Below, piece by piece: positions 18,854-30,258 of a DNA stretch of 64,000 bases. Below the pieces are notes generated by a model, which saw nothing but the letters and a program-made list of their open reading frames with translations, was not told the DNA's origin and made no database searches. The DNA is taken from contig JAKOMP010000003.1 of the NCBI GenBank assembly GCA_022241785.1, positions 46,520 to 110,519 on the forward strand. The letters run 5' to 3'. The DNA comes from Cyanocohniella sp. LLY. GTDB lineage: Bacteria > Cyanobacteriota > Cyanobacteriia > Cyanobacteriales > Nostocaceae. The position numbers and the translations under genes were made by a program. The first letter of the stretch is position 1, and each line of letters starts with the position of its first letter.

Positions 18854-19783
18854 TTACGCTTTCTTCGTTTTGATCTGAGTGCGCTCAACTACAGGACTTG
18901 CACCAGAACCATTACCGCTTGTTTGCTGATTTTGGGGTGTACCATGTAATTTTGGATCAGGTTGTGGTGGTTGTGGTTCAGGTCCTAGCGGTTTTGGATC
19001 AGAAATATAATAGAATTCCCCTTTACCATCCATAGAAGGCCCTTTCGCCCAACGACCTTCTGCGCTTTCTTGACCTTCTGAGTGATTCCAGAATTGATAA
19101 GCAAATTCGCGCTTTTCTAATTCCAGAGGGAAAGAACTAGGAACCGGAGAGCTTTCAAGTCCAGATTGTTCTAAATCCTCAATCGCTGCTAGCCATAGAT
19201 TTTGATGCATGGTGTCACGGGCAATCATAAAGCTTAAGGTATCTTTCACCCCAGGATCATCAGACATTTCATACATGCGTACAGCTTGCAAGCGTCCTTG
19301 ACTTTCAGCATGGAGATTAGAGCGAAAATCGGCTAACAAGTTGCCACTAGCAACAATGAAGCGGCCATTCCAAGGGTAACCAACACTGTCAGCTGGCAAA
19401 GCACCCAAACCAGAAACAATGGCATGTTGTGGGTTCATGGCTGCTGCCATAATCATGTCCCGCGGATTTGTACCACCCATCACCGCACCCACTACTGCAT
19501 CTTTTGCCCCTTCTTCTTGAACTTTCACTGGGGCTTTATCTAAGAGATGGGCAATCATTGTCGCTAGCATCTCAATATGACCGATTTCTTCAGTGCCGAC
19601 GTCTAGCAGCATATCTCGATACTTAGCAGGGCCACGACAGTTCCAACCTTGAAATAGGTACTGCATCATCACAGTCATTTCCCCAAAAGTCCCACCGATG
19701 AGTTCTTGAATTTTCATCGCGTAGACTGCATCTGGTTTTTCGGGTGGCTTGAAGTACTGTAATTTTTTATTGTGATAAAACAT
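18854..19783 (-). CDS. Manganese catalase family protein
   Basis: ELIGGTFGEMTVMMQYLFQGWN...GTEEIGHIEMLA...HAESQGRLQ. Confidence 0.93.
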   Translation of the reverse strand: MFYHNKKLQYFKPPEKPDAVYAMKIQELIGGTFGEMTVMMQYLFQGWNCRGPAKYRDMLLDVGTEEIGHIEMLATMIAHLLDKAPVKVQEEGAKDAVVGAVMGGTNPRDMIMAAAMNPQHAIVSGLGALPADSVGYPWNGRFIVASGNLLADFRSNLHAESQGRLQAVRMYEMSDDPGVKDTLSFMIARDTMHQNLWLAAIEDLEQSGLESSPVPSSFPLELEKREFAYQFWNHSEGQESAEGRWAKGPSMDGKGEFYYISDPKPLGPEPQPPQPDPKLHGTPQNQQTSGNGSGASPVVERTQIKTKKA

Positions 19784-20136
19784 TGGGTTTCCTACTTACT
19801 TTTTGAATGACACAAATTCAGATTTTAGTTAAAAGTTTTTCTGATATTTGTGTTAGTTATGTCTTCTAGAAAACTAACTATAACTTATAACTACATCAGG
19901 CTTAAGGTATATAAAAATATGGTAAATTCTCCTATATTTTCTAACCATAGATTTATAAAAATACCAATAAACTACCTGTGCTAATAAAATGATGATTGCT
20001 AAACATAAAAATCCGGTTTGATTCCTAATAGGACTTACTCAATAACTCTCTGAAACTCTTATTTCTCCGCGTCCTCTGCGCCTCTGTGGTTCATTTATTC
20101 ATGATTTTGCATAAGTCGTGCCTCTAAAATTAAATA

Positions 20137-20169
20137 ATATCCCCAACTTCTGTTAAAAGCAGGGGATAT
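20137..20169 (-). terminator. Hairpin downstream of cupin gene
   Basis: ATATCCCC ... GGGGATAT. Confidence 0.45.
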
Positions 20170-20188
20170 ATGTTTTTATCTTTCTCTA

Positions 20189-20530
20189 TTAATTCTCATC
20201 GCGCCCATGAATTTGAGCAGGTGGACTAGTCGCCTCAACTGCGGTAAATGGTTCCAAAATTTTATAACTATGAGTTGCGCCTTTGGGTACTACCCAAGAA
20301 CTTCCAGGTTCCAATAAAATCATTTGGCCTTCAATGTGCAACTCAGCACGACCTTTCATCGCATAACCAACTGTTTCATAATCACGGGCAGTTGGTTGTT
20401 TATCTCCCCCTGGTTGTTCATCTTCCCAAAGACGCATAGCAATTGATTTACCAGAAGCCAGATATTTCTGACCGAGTTGTCCTTTGGGAGAATGGGTAGA
20501 GTCTATTTTTTTCACACTTGTGTCAGACAT
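20189..20530 (-). CDS. Cupin-domain protein
   Basis: GYAMKGRAELHIEGQMILLEPGSSWVVPKGATHSYKI. Confidence 0.85.
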   Translation of the reverse strand: MSDTSVKKIDSTHSPKGQLGQKYLASGKSIAMRLWEDEQPGGDKQPTARDYETVGYAMKGRAELHIEGQMILLEPGSSWVVPKGATHSYKILEPFTAVEATSPPAQIHGRDEN

Positions 20531-20544
20531 AGTTTATAACCACT

Positions 20545-21714
20545 TTATGGTTTGAGTACAACTTTGATGCAGTTATCTTTCTTGTGTTTAAAAATCTCGT
20601 AGCCTTGGGGTGCTTGTTCTAAAGGCAACTGGTGGGAGATGATAAATGTGGGATCAATATCACCGTTTTGGATGTGTTCTAGTAAAGGCTGTAAATACTT
20701 ATGGACATGTGTTTGTCCCATTTTCAAGGTTAAGCCCTTGTTCATAGCCGCACCCATTGGGAATTTATCAATAAAGCCACCATAGACACCCGGAATTGAG
20801 ACATGACCAGCTTTGCGACAAGATAAAATTACCTGCCGTAATGCAGTGGGGCGGTCTGTTTCTAGGCGTACTGCCTGTTTTGCTTGGTCGTATAAAGCCA
20901 TAAAATCGGTACCGTGTGCTTCCATACCCACCGCATCAATGCAAGCATCAGGGCCACGTCCACCAGTCATTTCTTTAAGTGCTTCGCCTACATCTACTTC
21001 TTCGTAGTTGAGAACTTCAGCTTTGCCGTATTCTTTGGCCATTTGCAGGCGTTCTGGAATGCGATCGCAAGCAATCACACGTTCTGCACCTAGTAGATAA
21101 GCGCTTCTAATAGCAAATTGTCCCACAGGGCCACAGCCCCAAACGGCCACAGTATCACCGGGTTTGATATTGCAATTCTCGGCTGCCATGTAGCCAGTAG
21201 GGAAAATATCCGTCAAAAATAATACTTGTTCATCCGTTAAACCATCGGGAATCTTGAACAAGCCGACATCAGCAAAAGGCACTCTGGCATACTCTGCTTG
21301 ACCACCAGCGTAACCACCCAACATATGGGAGTAGCCAAATAGACCTGCTGGAGAATAGCCCATTTGGGCTTCCGCCATCCAAGCATTGGGGTTAGAGTTG
21401 TCGCACAAAGACCACAAATCACGCTGACAGAAGAAACAAGAACCGCAAGAAATTGTGAAGGGAACCACCACGCGATCGCCTATTTGCACATTCTTGACTG
21501 CACTCCCTAATTCCACAACTTCTCCCATGAATTCATGCCCCAGGATATCGCCCTTTTGCATTGTGGGAATATAGCCGTTATATAGATGCAAATCTGAACC
21601 ACAAATGGCCGTGGAAGTAATTTTGACAATAGCATCACGCGGGTTGAGAATTTGCGGATCGGGGACTGTTTCTACCCGGACATCGTTTGCTCCATGCCAG
21701 CAAACAGCTTTCAT
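20545..21714 (-). CDS. Zinc-dependent alcohol/formaldehyde dehydrogenase
   Basis: [33 protein letters not shown]; structural-zinc Cys cluster; [12 protein letters not shown]. Confidence 0.92.
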   Translation of the reverse strand: MKAVCWHGANDVRVETVPDPQILNPRDAIVKITSTAICGSDLHLYNGYIPTMQKGDILGHEFMGEVVELGSAVKNVQIGDRVVVPFTISCGSCFFCQRDLWSLCDNSNPNAWMAEAQMGYSPAGLFGYSHMLGGYAGGQAEYARVPFADVGLFKIPDGLTDEQVLFLTDIFPTGYMAAENCNIKPGDTVAVWGCGPVGQFAIRSAYLLGAERVIACDRIPERLQMAKEYGKAEVLNYEEVDVGEALKEMTGGRGPDACIDAVGMEAHGTDFMALYDQAKQAVRLETDRPTALRQVILSCRKAGHVSIPGVYGGFIDKFPMGAAMNKGLTLKMGQTHVHKYLQPLLEHIQNGDIDPTFIISHQLPLEQAPQGYEIFKHKKDNCIKVVLKP

Positions 21715-21978
21715 AATTATTATTCCTTAATTTATGACTAACAAGTCGTTGGTCAAGAGCTTAAAAAATATCTTTTCTGTGCAATTTCTCTAACCACAGA
21801 GGCGCAGAGAACACAGAGTTTGAGGCTTTGGCTCTTGACTTCGGATTGAAAAAATATCCCTAAATTTTTTGTAGAGAAGGTGTTTTGCCTACTAATCGCT
21901 AAGGACGGGCAAGACTTGTACTGAGCTTGTCGAAGTATGCCCATCCCACAGGGGATAATTGTTCCCTTAGATGCTTAT

Positions 21979-22365
21979 TTAGCGAGCTTGAGGAGGTGTT
22001 TGATAGTATCCCTCTGGAGTTTTTGTTAATGGTCTAACTGCTTTTTCGGTTCTTCTTTCGGTATTTCTCAAGAACTCCTTGGTACTTTGAGGTACTGGTT
22101 CATCAAGGTTGAGTTTTTCTCTGATATTATCAGCTGTATTTTTCAAACCACTTTGAGCATTACGCACTTGTTGGTCATTGTTGATGGAGGCGTTACCGTC
22201 AGGTGTACCTTTGTAATAAATTCCCTCTGGAGTTTTTACATCAGCTTGCGCCACGGCTATGGTATTACCGTAGCTAATAAATCCGAAAAAAGTTGATACT
22301 ATCAAAACAACCATTACAATCTGACGTAGCAGTGTATTTTGTAGTTGCGAGAAGAAATTCTTCAT
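21979..22365 (-). CDS. Secreted hypothetical protein
   Basis: Hydrophobic N-terminal leader; repeated TPEGIYYKGTP / TPEGYYQTPP motif. Confidence 0.6.
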   Translation of the reverse strand: MKNFFSQLQNTLLRQIVMVVLIVSTFFGFISYGNTIAVAQADVKTPEGIYYKGTPDGNASINNDQQVRNAQSGLKNTADNIREKLNLDEPVPQSTKEFLRNTERRTEKAVRPLTKTPEGYYQTPPQAR

Positions 22366-22410
22366 AAAAATCCTCAATTGTGTTGTGTATTCATAGCTAA
22401 AAGCTATTTC

Positions 22411-22683
22411 ATTGTTTGAGAACAACTTTGATATAGTTGTTTTGTTTCTGTTGAAACATCTAGTAGGCGTGGGGTGATGATTCTAGGGGTAATTGATGCG
22501 TAACCACAAATGCAGATATTTCTACTCATGCATTTGTTTCCTAGTTTCACCCTTTTAGACTGTGGGCATATAACCGCCATAAATATGTAAATCTGAAGTC
22601 CAAATTCCTATGGAAGTAATTTTGATAGGGTACAGTTTCAACCCAGACTTCATTAGCACCATGCCAGCAGACTGCCTTTATAT
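22411..22683 (-). pseudogene. Fossil fragment of a second Zn-ADH gene (internal deletion)
   Basis: Both ends align to the 3' and 5' ends of the ADH at 20545..21714; interior missing, no ORF. Confidence 0.7.
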
Positions 22684-22718
22684 AAGTTCTGGATGTAATA
22701 TTTAGTTCCCAAAAATAA

Positions 22719-23417
22719 TCAACTTTTGCCTTTGGGTTGACCTTCAGTAGTGGCTATTTCACCAGCTTCCATTAACATTTTGAAGCGGCGTAATTCATCG
22801 CCAATTTGCTGTTCTGGTTCTTCACCAAAAAGTTTGGCAATTACAGATGCTAACGCTCCACCAGGAGGATTGTATTCTAGAACTACCTTGACTTCCGTGC
22901 CACGATCGCCTGGTGCTGGGCGAAAACGCACAAAACCAGAATTTTCAATGTCTGCACCTTCTACAGAAGCCCAAGAAATAAACTCATTTTCTCGATCTTC
23001 TAGAATATCGGCATCCCACTCGACATTGTTACCCAAAGGTGCATTAGCAATCCAATGAGAACGTTTTTCGTTGTACACCTTCACAGATTTGAGATGCTTC
23101 ATAAATGTGGGCAGATTCTCAAAGTTGTGCCAAAAACGGTACAGCACATCTGCGGGTTGATTAATAGTGACAGACTTTTCCACTTTAATTGGCTGGTTAA
23201 CACCTATAGCTGACTGTACTTGCTCAATGGTGCTGTGCTTCGTCACACCTTGGTAAATCAAACCACCACCAGCCAACGCCGTCAGTACACCCCGTAAAGA
23301 GTTTTGTCTTAAACCAGTCAACACCATAGCACCACCACCAATCAAAGAAGCCCAACGTTCCATATCGCTAGCTTCAGATGGATTTGCACTTGGTTGATTT
23401 TCAGATATTGAAGTCAT
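22719..23417 (-). CDS. SRPBCC (polyketide cyclase/dehydrase-like) family protein
   Basis: VEKSVTINQPADVLYRFWHNFENLPTFMKHLKSV. Confidence 0.88.
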   Translation of the reverse strand: MTSISENQPSANPSEASDMERWASLIGGGAMVLTGLRQNSLRGVLTALAGGGLIYQGVTKHSTIEQVQSAIGVNQPIKVEKSVTINQPADVLYRFWHNFENLPTFMKHLKSVKVYNEKRSHWIANAPLGNNVEWDADILEDRENEFISWASVEGADIENSGFVRFRPAPGDRGTEVKVVLEYNPPGGALASVIAKLFGEEPEQQIGDELRRFKMLMEAGEIATTEGQPKGKS

Positions 23418-23518
23418 TGTTGATATCTCTCAAACTAAGCTATGGAGACAAGAGAACTCAGGGGGCCCTCTGGAGATAGATGATGGGGGCTTTCTAGCCC
23501 CTAGCCCCTAGCCCCTTA

Positions 23519-24622
23519 TTACATAGAAGTAGCCGCCCCTGTAGTAGGTTTGGCAGCCTTTACCCCGGTAGCTGTAGCAGTCCGCGCCCGATATAGCTGC
23601 GCCAATTGCTGTTCGTATTTCCGCAGATTTTGGTAAATCTCTTTGAAAATAGCCGTTGCTACGGGATCAGTGTACATGGCACACAAATTGCCAACATCGC
23701 CAATACCTGTTTGTGCATCACCCAAGGCGCTATGTAACTGATAAATGTCATCACTACCAGTCAAGGCACTTTTCACCTTGGCATATTGATTAGCGATATT
23801 AGCCGCTAAAGAAGGTTTTTCACCGAGGATGTCAAGATATTTCTCCAGCTTTTCAATGTGACGCTGCTTGTGAGTAATCATCTCTCTAAACAGCGATCGC
23901 ACTTCGGTATCTGATTCTTTCTCTGCGTACTTCTCCAAGGCTTCCAATGAATAACGCTCGCCACTTAAAGCAGTATTCAAACCTTTAGTAATGTCACCTT
24001 TGGTAGAACCACCCCAAGCATCAGCCAGTTTCCACCACTCGGCGGTGGTGTCTTTTTCATCTGGAAGCGCAGCATCTTTGCCACCGTAACCTAGACGACT
24101 TAACAAGGCTGTGGTAAAAATTGCTAGATCTCCAGGTTCACGGGAGGTAATTAAATTACCATCAACTACCAACGGCTCATCAAGATAATTTGCCCCCGCA
24201 TTGATCATATCTTTGCGAATAGCAATATAACCTGTGGCTTTTTTACCTTTGAGTAAATCGCCTTCAATTAAAAGTTGTGGCCCGTGACAAACCGCAGCTA
24301 TCCATTTACCTTGTTTTACTGCCTCTTGGACAAAGCGGACAGTGCTGGGGTTACGCCGCATTGTGTCTGGAGCCATACCGCCCGGAATCACCACCGCATC
24401 AAATTCTGATGCTATGGCTTCGGTAGTAGTACCATCTGCTTGCACAGACACTTTACCTTGTTTACCCTTATATTTTTCATGCAGACGGGAACCGAGAACA
24501 ACTACTTCCATCCCCGCTTGTTTTAAGGCATGACAAGGAATGGTAAATTCCATATCCTCAACCCCATTTTCAATGAGGATAGCCACTTTTTTCTTGCCAG
24601 AATGATTGTTAATATTGGTCAT
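23519..24622 (-). CDS. DJ-1/PfpI domain fused to ferritin-like four-helix domain
   Basis: VVIPGGMAPD, AAVCHGPQLLIE; C-terminal EKESDTEVRSLFREMITHKQRHIEKLEKYL. Confidence 0.87.
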   Translation of the reverse strand: MTNINNHSGKKKVAILIENGVEDMEFTIPCHALKQAGMEVVVLGSRLHEKYKGKQGKVSVQADGTTTEAIASEFDAVVIPGGMAPDTMRRNPSTVRFVQEAVKQGKWIAAVCHGPQLLIEGDLLKGKKATGYIAIRKDMINAGANYLDEPLVVDGNLITSREPGDLAIFTTALLSRLGYGGKDAALPDEKDTTAEWWKLADAWGGSTKGDITKGLNTALSGERYSLEALEKYAEKESDTEVRSLFREMITHKQRHIEKLEKYLDILGEKPSLAANIANQYAKVKSALTGSDDIYQLHSALGDAQTGIGDVGNLCAMYTDPVATAIFKEIYQNLRKYEQQLAQLYRARTATATGVKAAKPTTGAATSM

Positions 24623-24727
24623 GAATTTTCTCTGTTTCTACTAATTTAAGATTGCCGAATTGTGTAAGCCACAATAATGCGGCGCTTGCTGACTGATGCT
24701 AAAACTTTTTCATTTTTTAATCACCGC

Positions 24728-25153
24728 TTAGACTGCTGGCGCTTCACTCGTTGGCGCAGTCATAAAGAGTTCTTCATAATCGTGAGAAAAATAAGTGTGC
24801 AACTTCGCAAATTTCTCAGGATTCACGGCATTTTGTAAGACAGCGAATACAGCCCGCACATGAATTGCGGTGGTTGTTGGTTCTATATTTTCCTTTTGAC
24901 TGACTCGCATAATAAATTCTTGCAAGTTGAAAGACTGCTCAGTTTCCGCCTCCCTTCCTTGCAAACAATTGCCTAATTCCTGTGGTAATTGCCTTGCTAA
25001 CTCTTGTATTTCATTACCTGGAACACGCTCTTTCAAGGTTTCCAGAGTAGCACGGGTGGCGCTTTCTGCCTCTTCACGAGAATTTGATTGAGCCAGGCTT
25101 TGTACATGTGTAATAAACTCGTTATATTCCACTTTATGACCTCCGCTAATCAA
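24728..25153 (-). CDS. DUF2267 family protein
   Basis: YNEFITHVQSLAQSNSREEAESATRATLETLKERVPGNEIQELARQLP. Confidence 0.82.
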   Translation of the reverse strand: MISGGHKVEYNEFITHVQSLAQSNSREEAESATRATLETLKERVPGNEIQELARQLPQELGNCLQGREAETEQSFNLQEFIMRVSQKENIEPTTTAIHVRAVFAVLQNAVNPEKFAKLHTYFSHDYEELFMTAPTSEAPAV

Positions 25154-25434
25154 TTCAATTATTATTGATTAATTCAACATCTAATACATCTAATAATTGA
25201 TGAAACTTAAAAACAGCTTTGAGGAAAAATATTATATTTTTATAACCTCACAACTAGATAGATTCAACTACTGCTCGACATGAATATTGACACTTACAAG
25301 TGTAGGCTGTAAAAACTGTTTTATCTTCGTTCTCAGGGGATAGATAGTTTTATGACTAAAGTAATACAACCTTAGCCAGACAAAGTTGAGCCAGAAAAAC
25401 GTTACGGTGAGGATGCAGATAAGGTTAAAGTTTT

Positions 25435-25833
25435 ATGGTGAAAAATCCTGACAATCAAGAAAATAACTCTGATGATTTACCGCAGGAAATTACCGAATCC
25501 TACGGCACTGGTGTAAAAGAGATGCCAGGGAACAATATTGGTGGGCGATCGCTACAACAAAGAAATCGCCAATATACACACACCAGCCCTGAAATCACTG
25601 GTGGTGACGTTGATGCTAATTGGCAAGCAGAAGACGCAGTGGGAGATGAAGCTGTCGGTGGCACAGCGCCTACACCTGATCAAAATGTGACTGACGAGTT
25701 AGGCGCAGCAGTAGGTTTGGAAATGAATGACAGAACCTTTCTCCGCACCAATGATATTTTAGAGGAGCGTGATGATGATCGCTGGGAATTAGATCCCATG
25801 TCTGCTAATGACTATGAAGAACGCAAAGATTGA
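25435..25833 (+). CDS. DUF6335-like acidic protein
   Basis: TSPEITGGDVDANWQAEDAVGDEAVGGTAPTPDQNVTDELG. Confidence 0.65.
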   Translation: MVKNPDNQENNSDDLPQEITESYGTGVKEMPGNNIGGRSLQQRNRQYTHTSPEITGGDVDANWQAEDAVGDEAVGGTAPTPDQNVTDELGAAVGLEMNDRTFLRTNDILEERDDDRWELDPMSANDYEERKD

Positions 25834-25955
25834 CGGTAAGAGATTGTGCTGTCTTTATATAAGGTAATGATGGTTACACAAGAGAGCAGGGAGAGTAGTC
25901 CTCATACTTAAATGTAGGGGCTTGCAACCACCTACAGAGGGCAATCTCCCGCAGA

Positions 25956-26822
25956 TCATTTCAAGACGAGTTCACTGTTTCGCGTTGCTCCTTCCCCAGC
26001 GTTAGTTTCGGGATCAACTATAGGATGAGCTTTTCGCCAAGTATCGGGAGGTAATCCATGATGTTGACGAAACTGGCGGGAGAAATGGCACACACTTTGA
26101 TAGCCCAACGCCTTGGCAATATACTCCACTGTTTGGTTCCCATTTTGGAGTAAGAAACGCGCCCCCGACATTCGGCGGTTGACAATCCAGCTATTTACAG
26201 TCTCTCCTGTCAGCTTTGCCACTCGGTTAGTTAAGTAAGCAGGTGAGTAACCAACGGCTTCAGCTACATCACATAAAGTAATTCCTTGGTGATAATTAGC
26301 TTCGATAAAGTCGAAAACCTCTTGGAGTCGGGGAATGCAAGGAAAGATTGATTTAGGAGAAGTAGGCGGTAAAGTTTCCCCTGTGGATACTGGATTTGGC
26401 GCTTGTTGGGATTTAGTAATGTACCAACTTTTAAGAAGAGCTTGCTTTTGTAGTCGGGTAGCGATCGCTCTGAGCAATTCATCTATTGTCGAAGGTTTAG
26501 TCAGATAGTCATCTGCTCCCAACTCCATCCCTTTACGAATAGATGCCTTGGTGTTACTACCAGTCAGAAAAATAAAAGGAATAACTGCTGTCAGTGGATC
26601 TTGGCGTAACGTAGTGAGAACGTCATAGCCATCCATTTGCGGCATCATCACATCGCAAATTACCAAATCGGGTAAATGCTCTTGTGCTTGCTGGATACCA
26701 TCAAAACCATTTTTACAACCGATGACATCGAAACCTTTGTTCTTCAGTCCTTTTAAGAAAAGATCGCGGGTAGCAGTATCATCTTCTATGAACAAAATTG
26801 TTTTTAACGCTTGATGTGTCAT
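25956..26822 (-). CDS. Response regulator with receiver and AraC-type HTH
   Basis: Receiver FIEDDTATRDLF...PDLVICDVMMPQMDGYD; C-terminal ANYHQGITLCDVAEAVGYSPAYLTNRVAKLTGETVNSWIVNRRM. Confidence 0.9.
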   Translation of the reverse strand: MTHQALKTILFIEDDTATRDLFLKGLKNKGFDVIGCKNGFDGIQQAQEHLPDLVICDVMMPQMDGYDVLTTLRQDPLTAVIPFIFLTGSNTKASIRKGMELGADDYLTKPSTIDELLRAIATRLQKQALLKSWYITKSQQAPNPVSTGETLPPTSPKSIFPCIPRLQEVFDFIEANYHQGITLCDVAEAVGYSPAYLTNRVAKLTGETVNSWIVNRRMSGARFLLQNGNQTVEYIAKALGYQSVCHFSRQFRQHHGLPPDTWRKAHPIVDPETNAGEGATRNSELVLK

Positions 26823-26936
26823 TTTTTTACAGCTATAAATTTTGGCAGACAAAGGTTATCAAAATACCTATCATTTAAGTAAGAAAAAGATTAACTACTT
26901 TCCAGAGTTATGATTATTAAAAGAACAACTCAACAT

Positions 26937-28946
26937 TCATAACTCGGAACTGCTAGCACAGTCTTGAAATAAGGGTAACCTCACAGTAAATGTAGTACCT
27001 ACACCAACTGTGCTTTCCACAGCGACTTGACCACCATGCAAGTCTACAAGGGTTTTGAGAATCGATAGACCTAAACCAGTACCAGCTATATTATTAATAT
27101 TACTGCCCCGATAAAATGGCTCAAATAATCGTTTTTTGTCGGCTAAAGGAATACCAATGCCTCTATCTTGAACCTGGAAAATTACATTTTCATTTTCACA
27201 AGCAAGTTTGAAATCAATCTCACTGCGATCGGGAGAATATTTGCTGGCATTCTCAAGTAAATTTTTTAGTACAGGCTCTAGCAACTTTTTATCCATGTAG
27301 GCTGTTAATGAGCAAACTGGAGTGATAAAATTGATGTGATTTTGGTTGACATTCATCTGCATTTGTGCAACTAAATCAGCACAGAACTGAACTACATCTA
27401 GCGGTTTTGGCTCAAAGGTAATTTTGGCTGCTTCTGCTTTAGCAAACAACAAAATATCGTCCAACATTTGGCTGATCTGTTCACTTGCTGTTTGAATGTG
27501 ATCGAGTAATGGGCGAATCTTTTTTTCTGTACGTTTGTCTACTTGTTCTTTTAATAAGCTATTAGAAAAAGAAACTATATTTAATGGAGTCCGGAATTGA
27601 TGACAGACCATAGACAGAAAACGCGCCCTCAGTTCGCTGAGTTGTTTTGCTTGCTCTAAAGCCTGGCTCAGTTCCGATTCTGCATATTTGTAATCTGTAA
27701 TATCAATACCTGCAACCAATTCCACTGGTTGTTTGCCAAAACCTAGCACCTCATCTAAAGTAGTCACTGCACAAGCTAGCCAACGCTCTGTACCGTTTTT
27801 GGTTAAAAGATTTATTTCCTGATATTCAAAATTAAGTGCTTCACTTGAGTTGCGTACTTGCCTACGTTTTTTGCTTTTGATTAATCGGCCCAGATCAAAA
27901 CCAGTTAGCAATTCCTCTTTGGTGTAACCAGTGAGTGTTTCAACGGCAGGATTTACATAGCAAAGTCGCGTACCTTGAATCAAAAAAGTGTTCGCATCTG
28001 TGGTTTCTGCTAAAGTCCGAAACCTAGCTTCATTCAGCTTTAGTGCTTCTTCTGTCCGCTTGGACTCAGTTATATCCCAGATACTCCAGACTCTACCAAT
28101 AATTTTTGCCCCCAGCCGATGAGGTTGGGAATAGTGTGCGAAAACTCTTCCATCCTTCAATTCCAGAATGTCGTAACTCTCGAAATCAGATTGACTGGAA
28201 ACTTCCCAAATCATCCGTACAAAGGCGTCTGGGTCTTTCAGTTGGTTCTCAAAAAAGGTTTTACATTGAGGACATTTCTTAGAAAGAATCAGGTAATCTG
28301 GAATCTGCCACATATCTAGAAATTTCTGATTCAAGCTCAGAATATCTCCTTCAAAGTTAACCGCAACAATACCAACGGCAGTAGATTCGAGCGTGGAATG
28401 CAGTAGAGATAAAGATGTTCTTAGTTCTGCTTCTTTGCTTCTTAGTTGAAAAACTTCTTGTTGAAAATGGTTTTTGGTGTTTTGTAATTCATTAATCCAT
28501 TTTTGTACACTCAATTCGACAATTTCATCACTCTTCTCACGCACAAAAGCACAGCTAAACTCTATTCCTTGGTAGTTTACATAGGTCATAGATATTTCCA
28601 CCAAAAATATTCGACCCCCCTTTGTTCGATAACGAGATTTAAAGGTGAGATCATCTTGTGAACCTTTTTTTACAAGACATTGCCATAGCTGTGACCAATC
28701 ATGTAAAGGAAGGTCTATATCTATATCACCCAGCGTCATGGATAGTAATTCTTCGCGGGAATACTCACTCATGGAGCAAGTTGCGTTATTGGCATAGAGA
28801 AACTGCGCGTCTGAGCCTAAGCAGAAAGCAGCATCTACAGACTTGTTGATCAGAAAATACGCAAATTCCAAATCTAGTTCTGGCTTTAGCACTAAATCAG
28901 AGTTGGACGAAACTACCCTTAAACGAGCGCCCATATTGTTCACCAC
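26937..28946 (-). CDS. Multi-PAS sensor histidine kinase, divergent from scyA
   Basis: Three PAS-like segments, MVCHQFRTPLN H-box, GTGLGLSIL. Confidence 0.9.
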   Translation of the reverse strand: MVNNMGARLRVVSSNSDLVLKPELDLEFAYFLINKSVDAAFCLGSDAQFLYANNATCSMSEYSREELLSMTLGDIDIDLPLHDWSQLWQCLVKKGSQDDLTFKSRYRTKGGRIFLVEISMTYVNYQGIEFSCAFVREKSDEIVELSVQKWINELQNTKNHFQQEVFQLRSKEAELRTSLSLLHSTLESTAVGIVAVNFEGDILSLNQKFLDMWQIPDYLILSKKCPQCKTFFENQLKDPDAFVRMIWEVSSQSDFESYDILELKDGRVFAHYSQPHRLGAKIIGRVWSIWDITESKRTEEALKLNEARFRTLAETTDANTFLIQGTRLCYVNPAVETLTGYTKEELLTGFDLGRLIKSKKRRQVRNSSEALNFEYQEINLLTKNGTERWLACAVTTLDEVLGFGKQPVELVAGIDITDYKYAESELSQALEQAKQLSELRARFLSMVCHQFRTPLNIVSFSNSLLKEQVDKRTEKKIRPLLDHIQTASEQISQMLDDILLFAKAEAAKITFEPKPLDVVQFCADLVAQMQMNVNQNHINFITPVCSLTAYMDKKLLEPVLKNLLENASKYSPDRSEIDFKLACENENVIFQVQDRGIGIPLADKKRLFEPFYRGSNINNIAGTGLGLSILKTLVDLHGGQVAVESTVGVGTTFTVRLPLFQDCASSSEL

Positions 28947-29660
28947 CTTAATAGAGGCATCCTATCTGTTACTTATCTTTACATAGTTTAGTTTTTTTAT
29001 GCCAGCATAATAACCAGTTAATAAGCCATTAATCACAGCCTGCTTAAGTTTTTTGGCATTTGCCAGATATAGTTGAATGTTTCAGAGAGTCCTGGACAGT
29101 GATTGCCTCCAGGAAGAGGGAAAAATTTAATGTCAGTAATATGTCACCCTCTAACAAGCCAATGACAGTAGAGGTTCGCGGCTATCGAGCATAGACTTAA
29201 GCGCTTTTATATCCTCTTAATTAGCTTAACTTTTCTTAACTTTATCTCTCATGGATCTAACTATAGCAGAATATGCTGAGTCATCCGCCATAAGAGATAT
29301 ATTCTTACTGGTCACAAATTTTGATTGTTAGCTGAAGCAATGTAGCTTTTAGTCTGATTCCGTGGTTAAAAAATTAAGGTGATGACAGTTACTCCTACCA
29401 TAAAGGACACATAAAGTGTTGATTTATCAGCTTTGTAGGCTCACCTACGTATCTCACTTAATCCATACTTTTGATTAATAATTTTGTCAATAAGCAATAT
29501 TACTTGAAATCTTATGGAAAATCGCAGACAGAAACACAATTTTGATCCGCACCATGCATTTTGTCCCCCATAAATTTAGGGGAAACTTTAATTTAATACC
29601 TTTTAATTTCTTGAATTTTTAGGATAATTACTAATTTCAAACTTACGTATTGACAGAAGT

Positions 29661-29752
29661 AGGACTTACGCACGCGCTACGAAAATCAAGGCTTTGAGAT
29701 TGCTTCCCTACGGTCGCAATGACGAAAATACGTGGTTGGTTACGTAAGTCCT
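29661..29752. repeat. MITE-A copy 1, 92 bp, termini AGGACTTACG/CGTAAGTCCT
   Basis: Reverse complement of 38355..38446 with 6 mismatches by eye. Confidence 0.85.
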
Positions 29753-30258
29753 AAGAAGCATGAATTACATGTACTAATCATATTTTTGTTTTTTGTAGAC
29801 ATCTATCCCCAGTAGTAAACTTTAATTCCTGGTATTACTTCAGATATTTACTAAAAGGCATAGACAATGTATTTGTGAATACAAAAAAATAATTACTGGA
29901 GTACTGAATAGTGACACCAAGATATTGACAATTTTGTGGTTTTCACATCGAAATAACCTGTATGGGTGATTTAAGCGAAAGAATTGACACTCTCATCAAA
30001 AGATTTTTCATTGTGAATCAGTCTGTATCTCCTCTACTCTGGTTACTAGAAGCACAGCCTTGATTGTTTTATTTTTCTCAATAGATTTGTGAATACTGGA
30101 GTTAAAAACGGCAATCAGCAAAAATTTGACAATCATACAGATAGTCAAGCTCGGTCATAAACGTAAAAAACAACAGAGTTGTTTGTATTAGATATTCTCA
30201 ACAGTCGAAGTTTAAAATAACGAGCCGTGATGCAAGTTTTTGGAATTACTTGAAAGCA

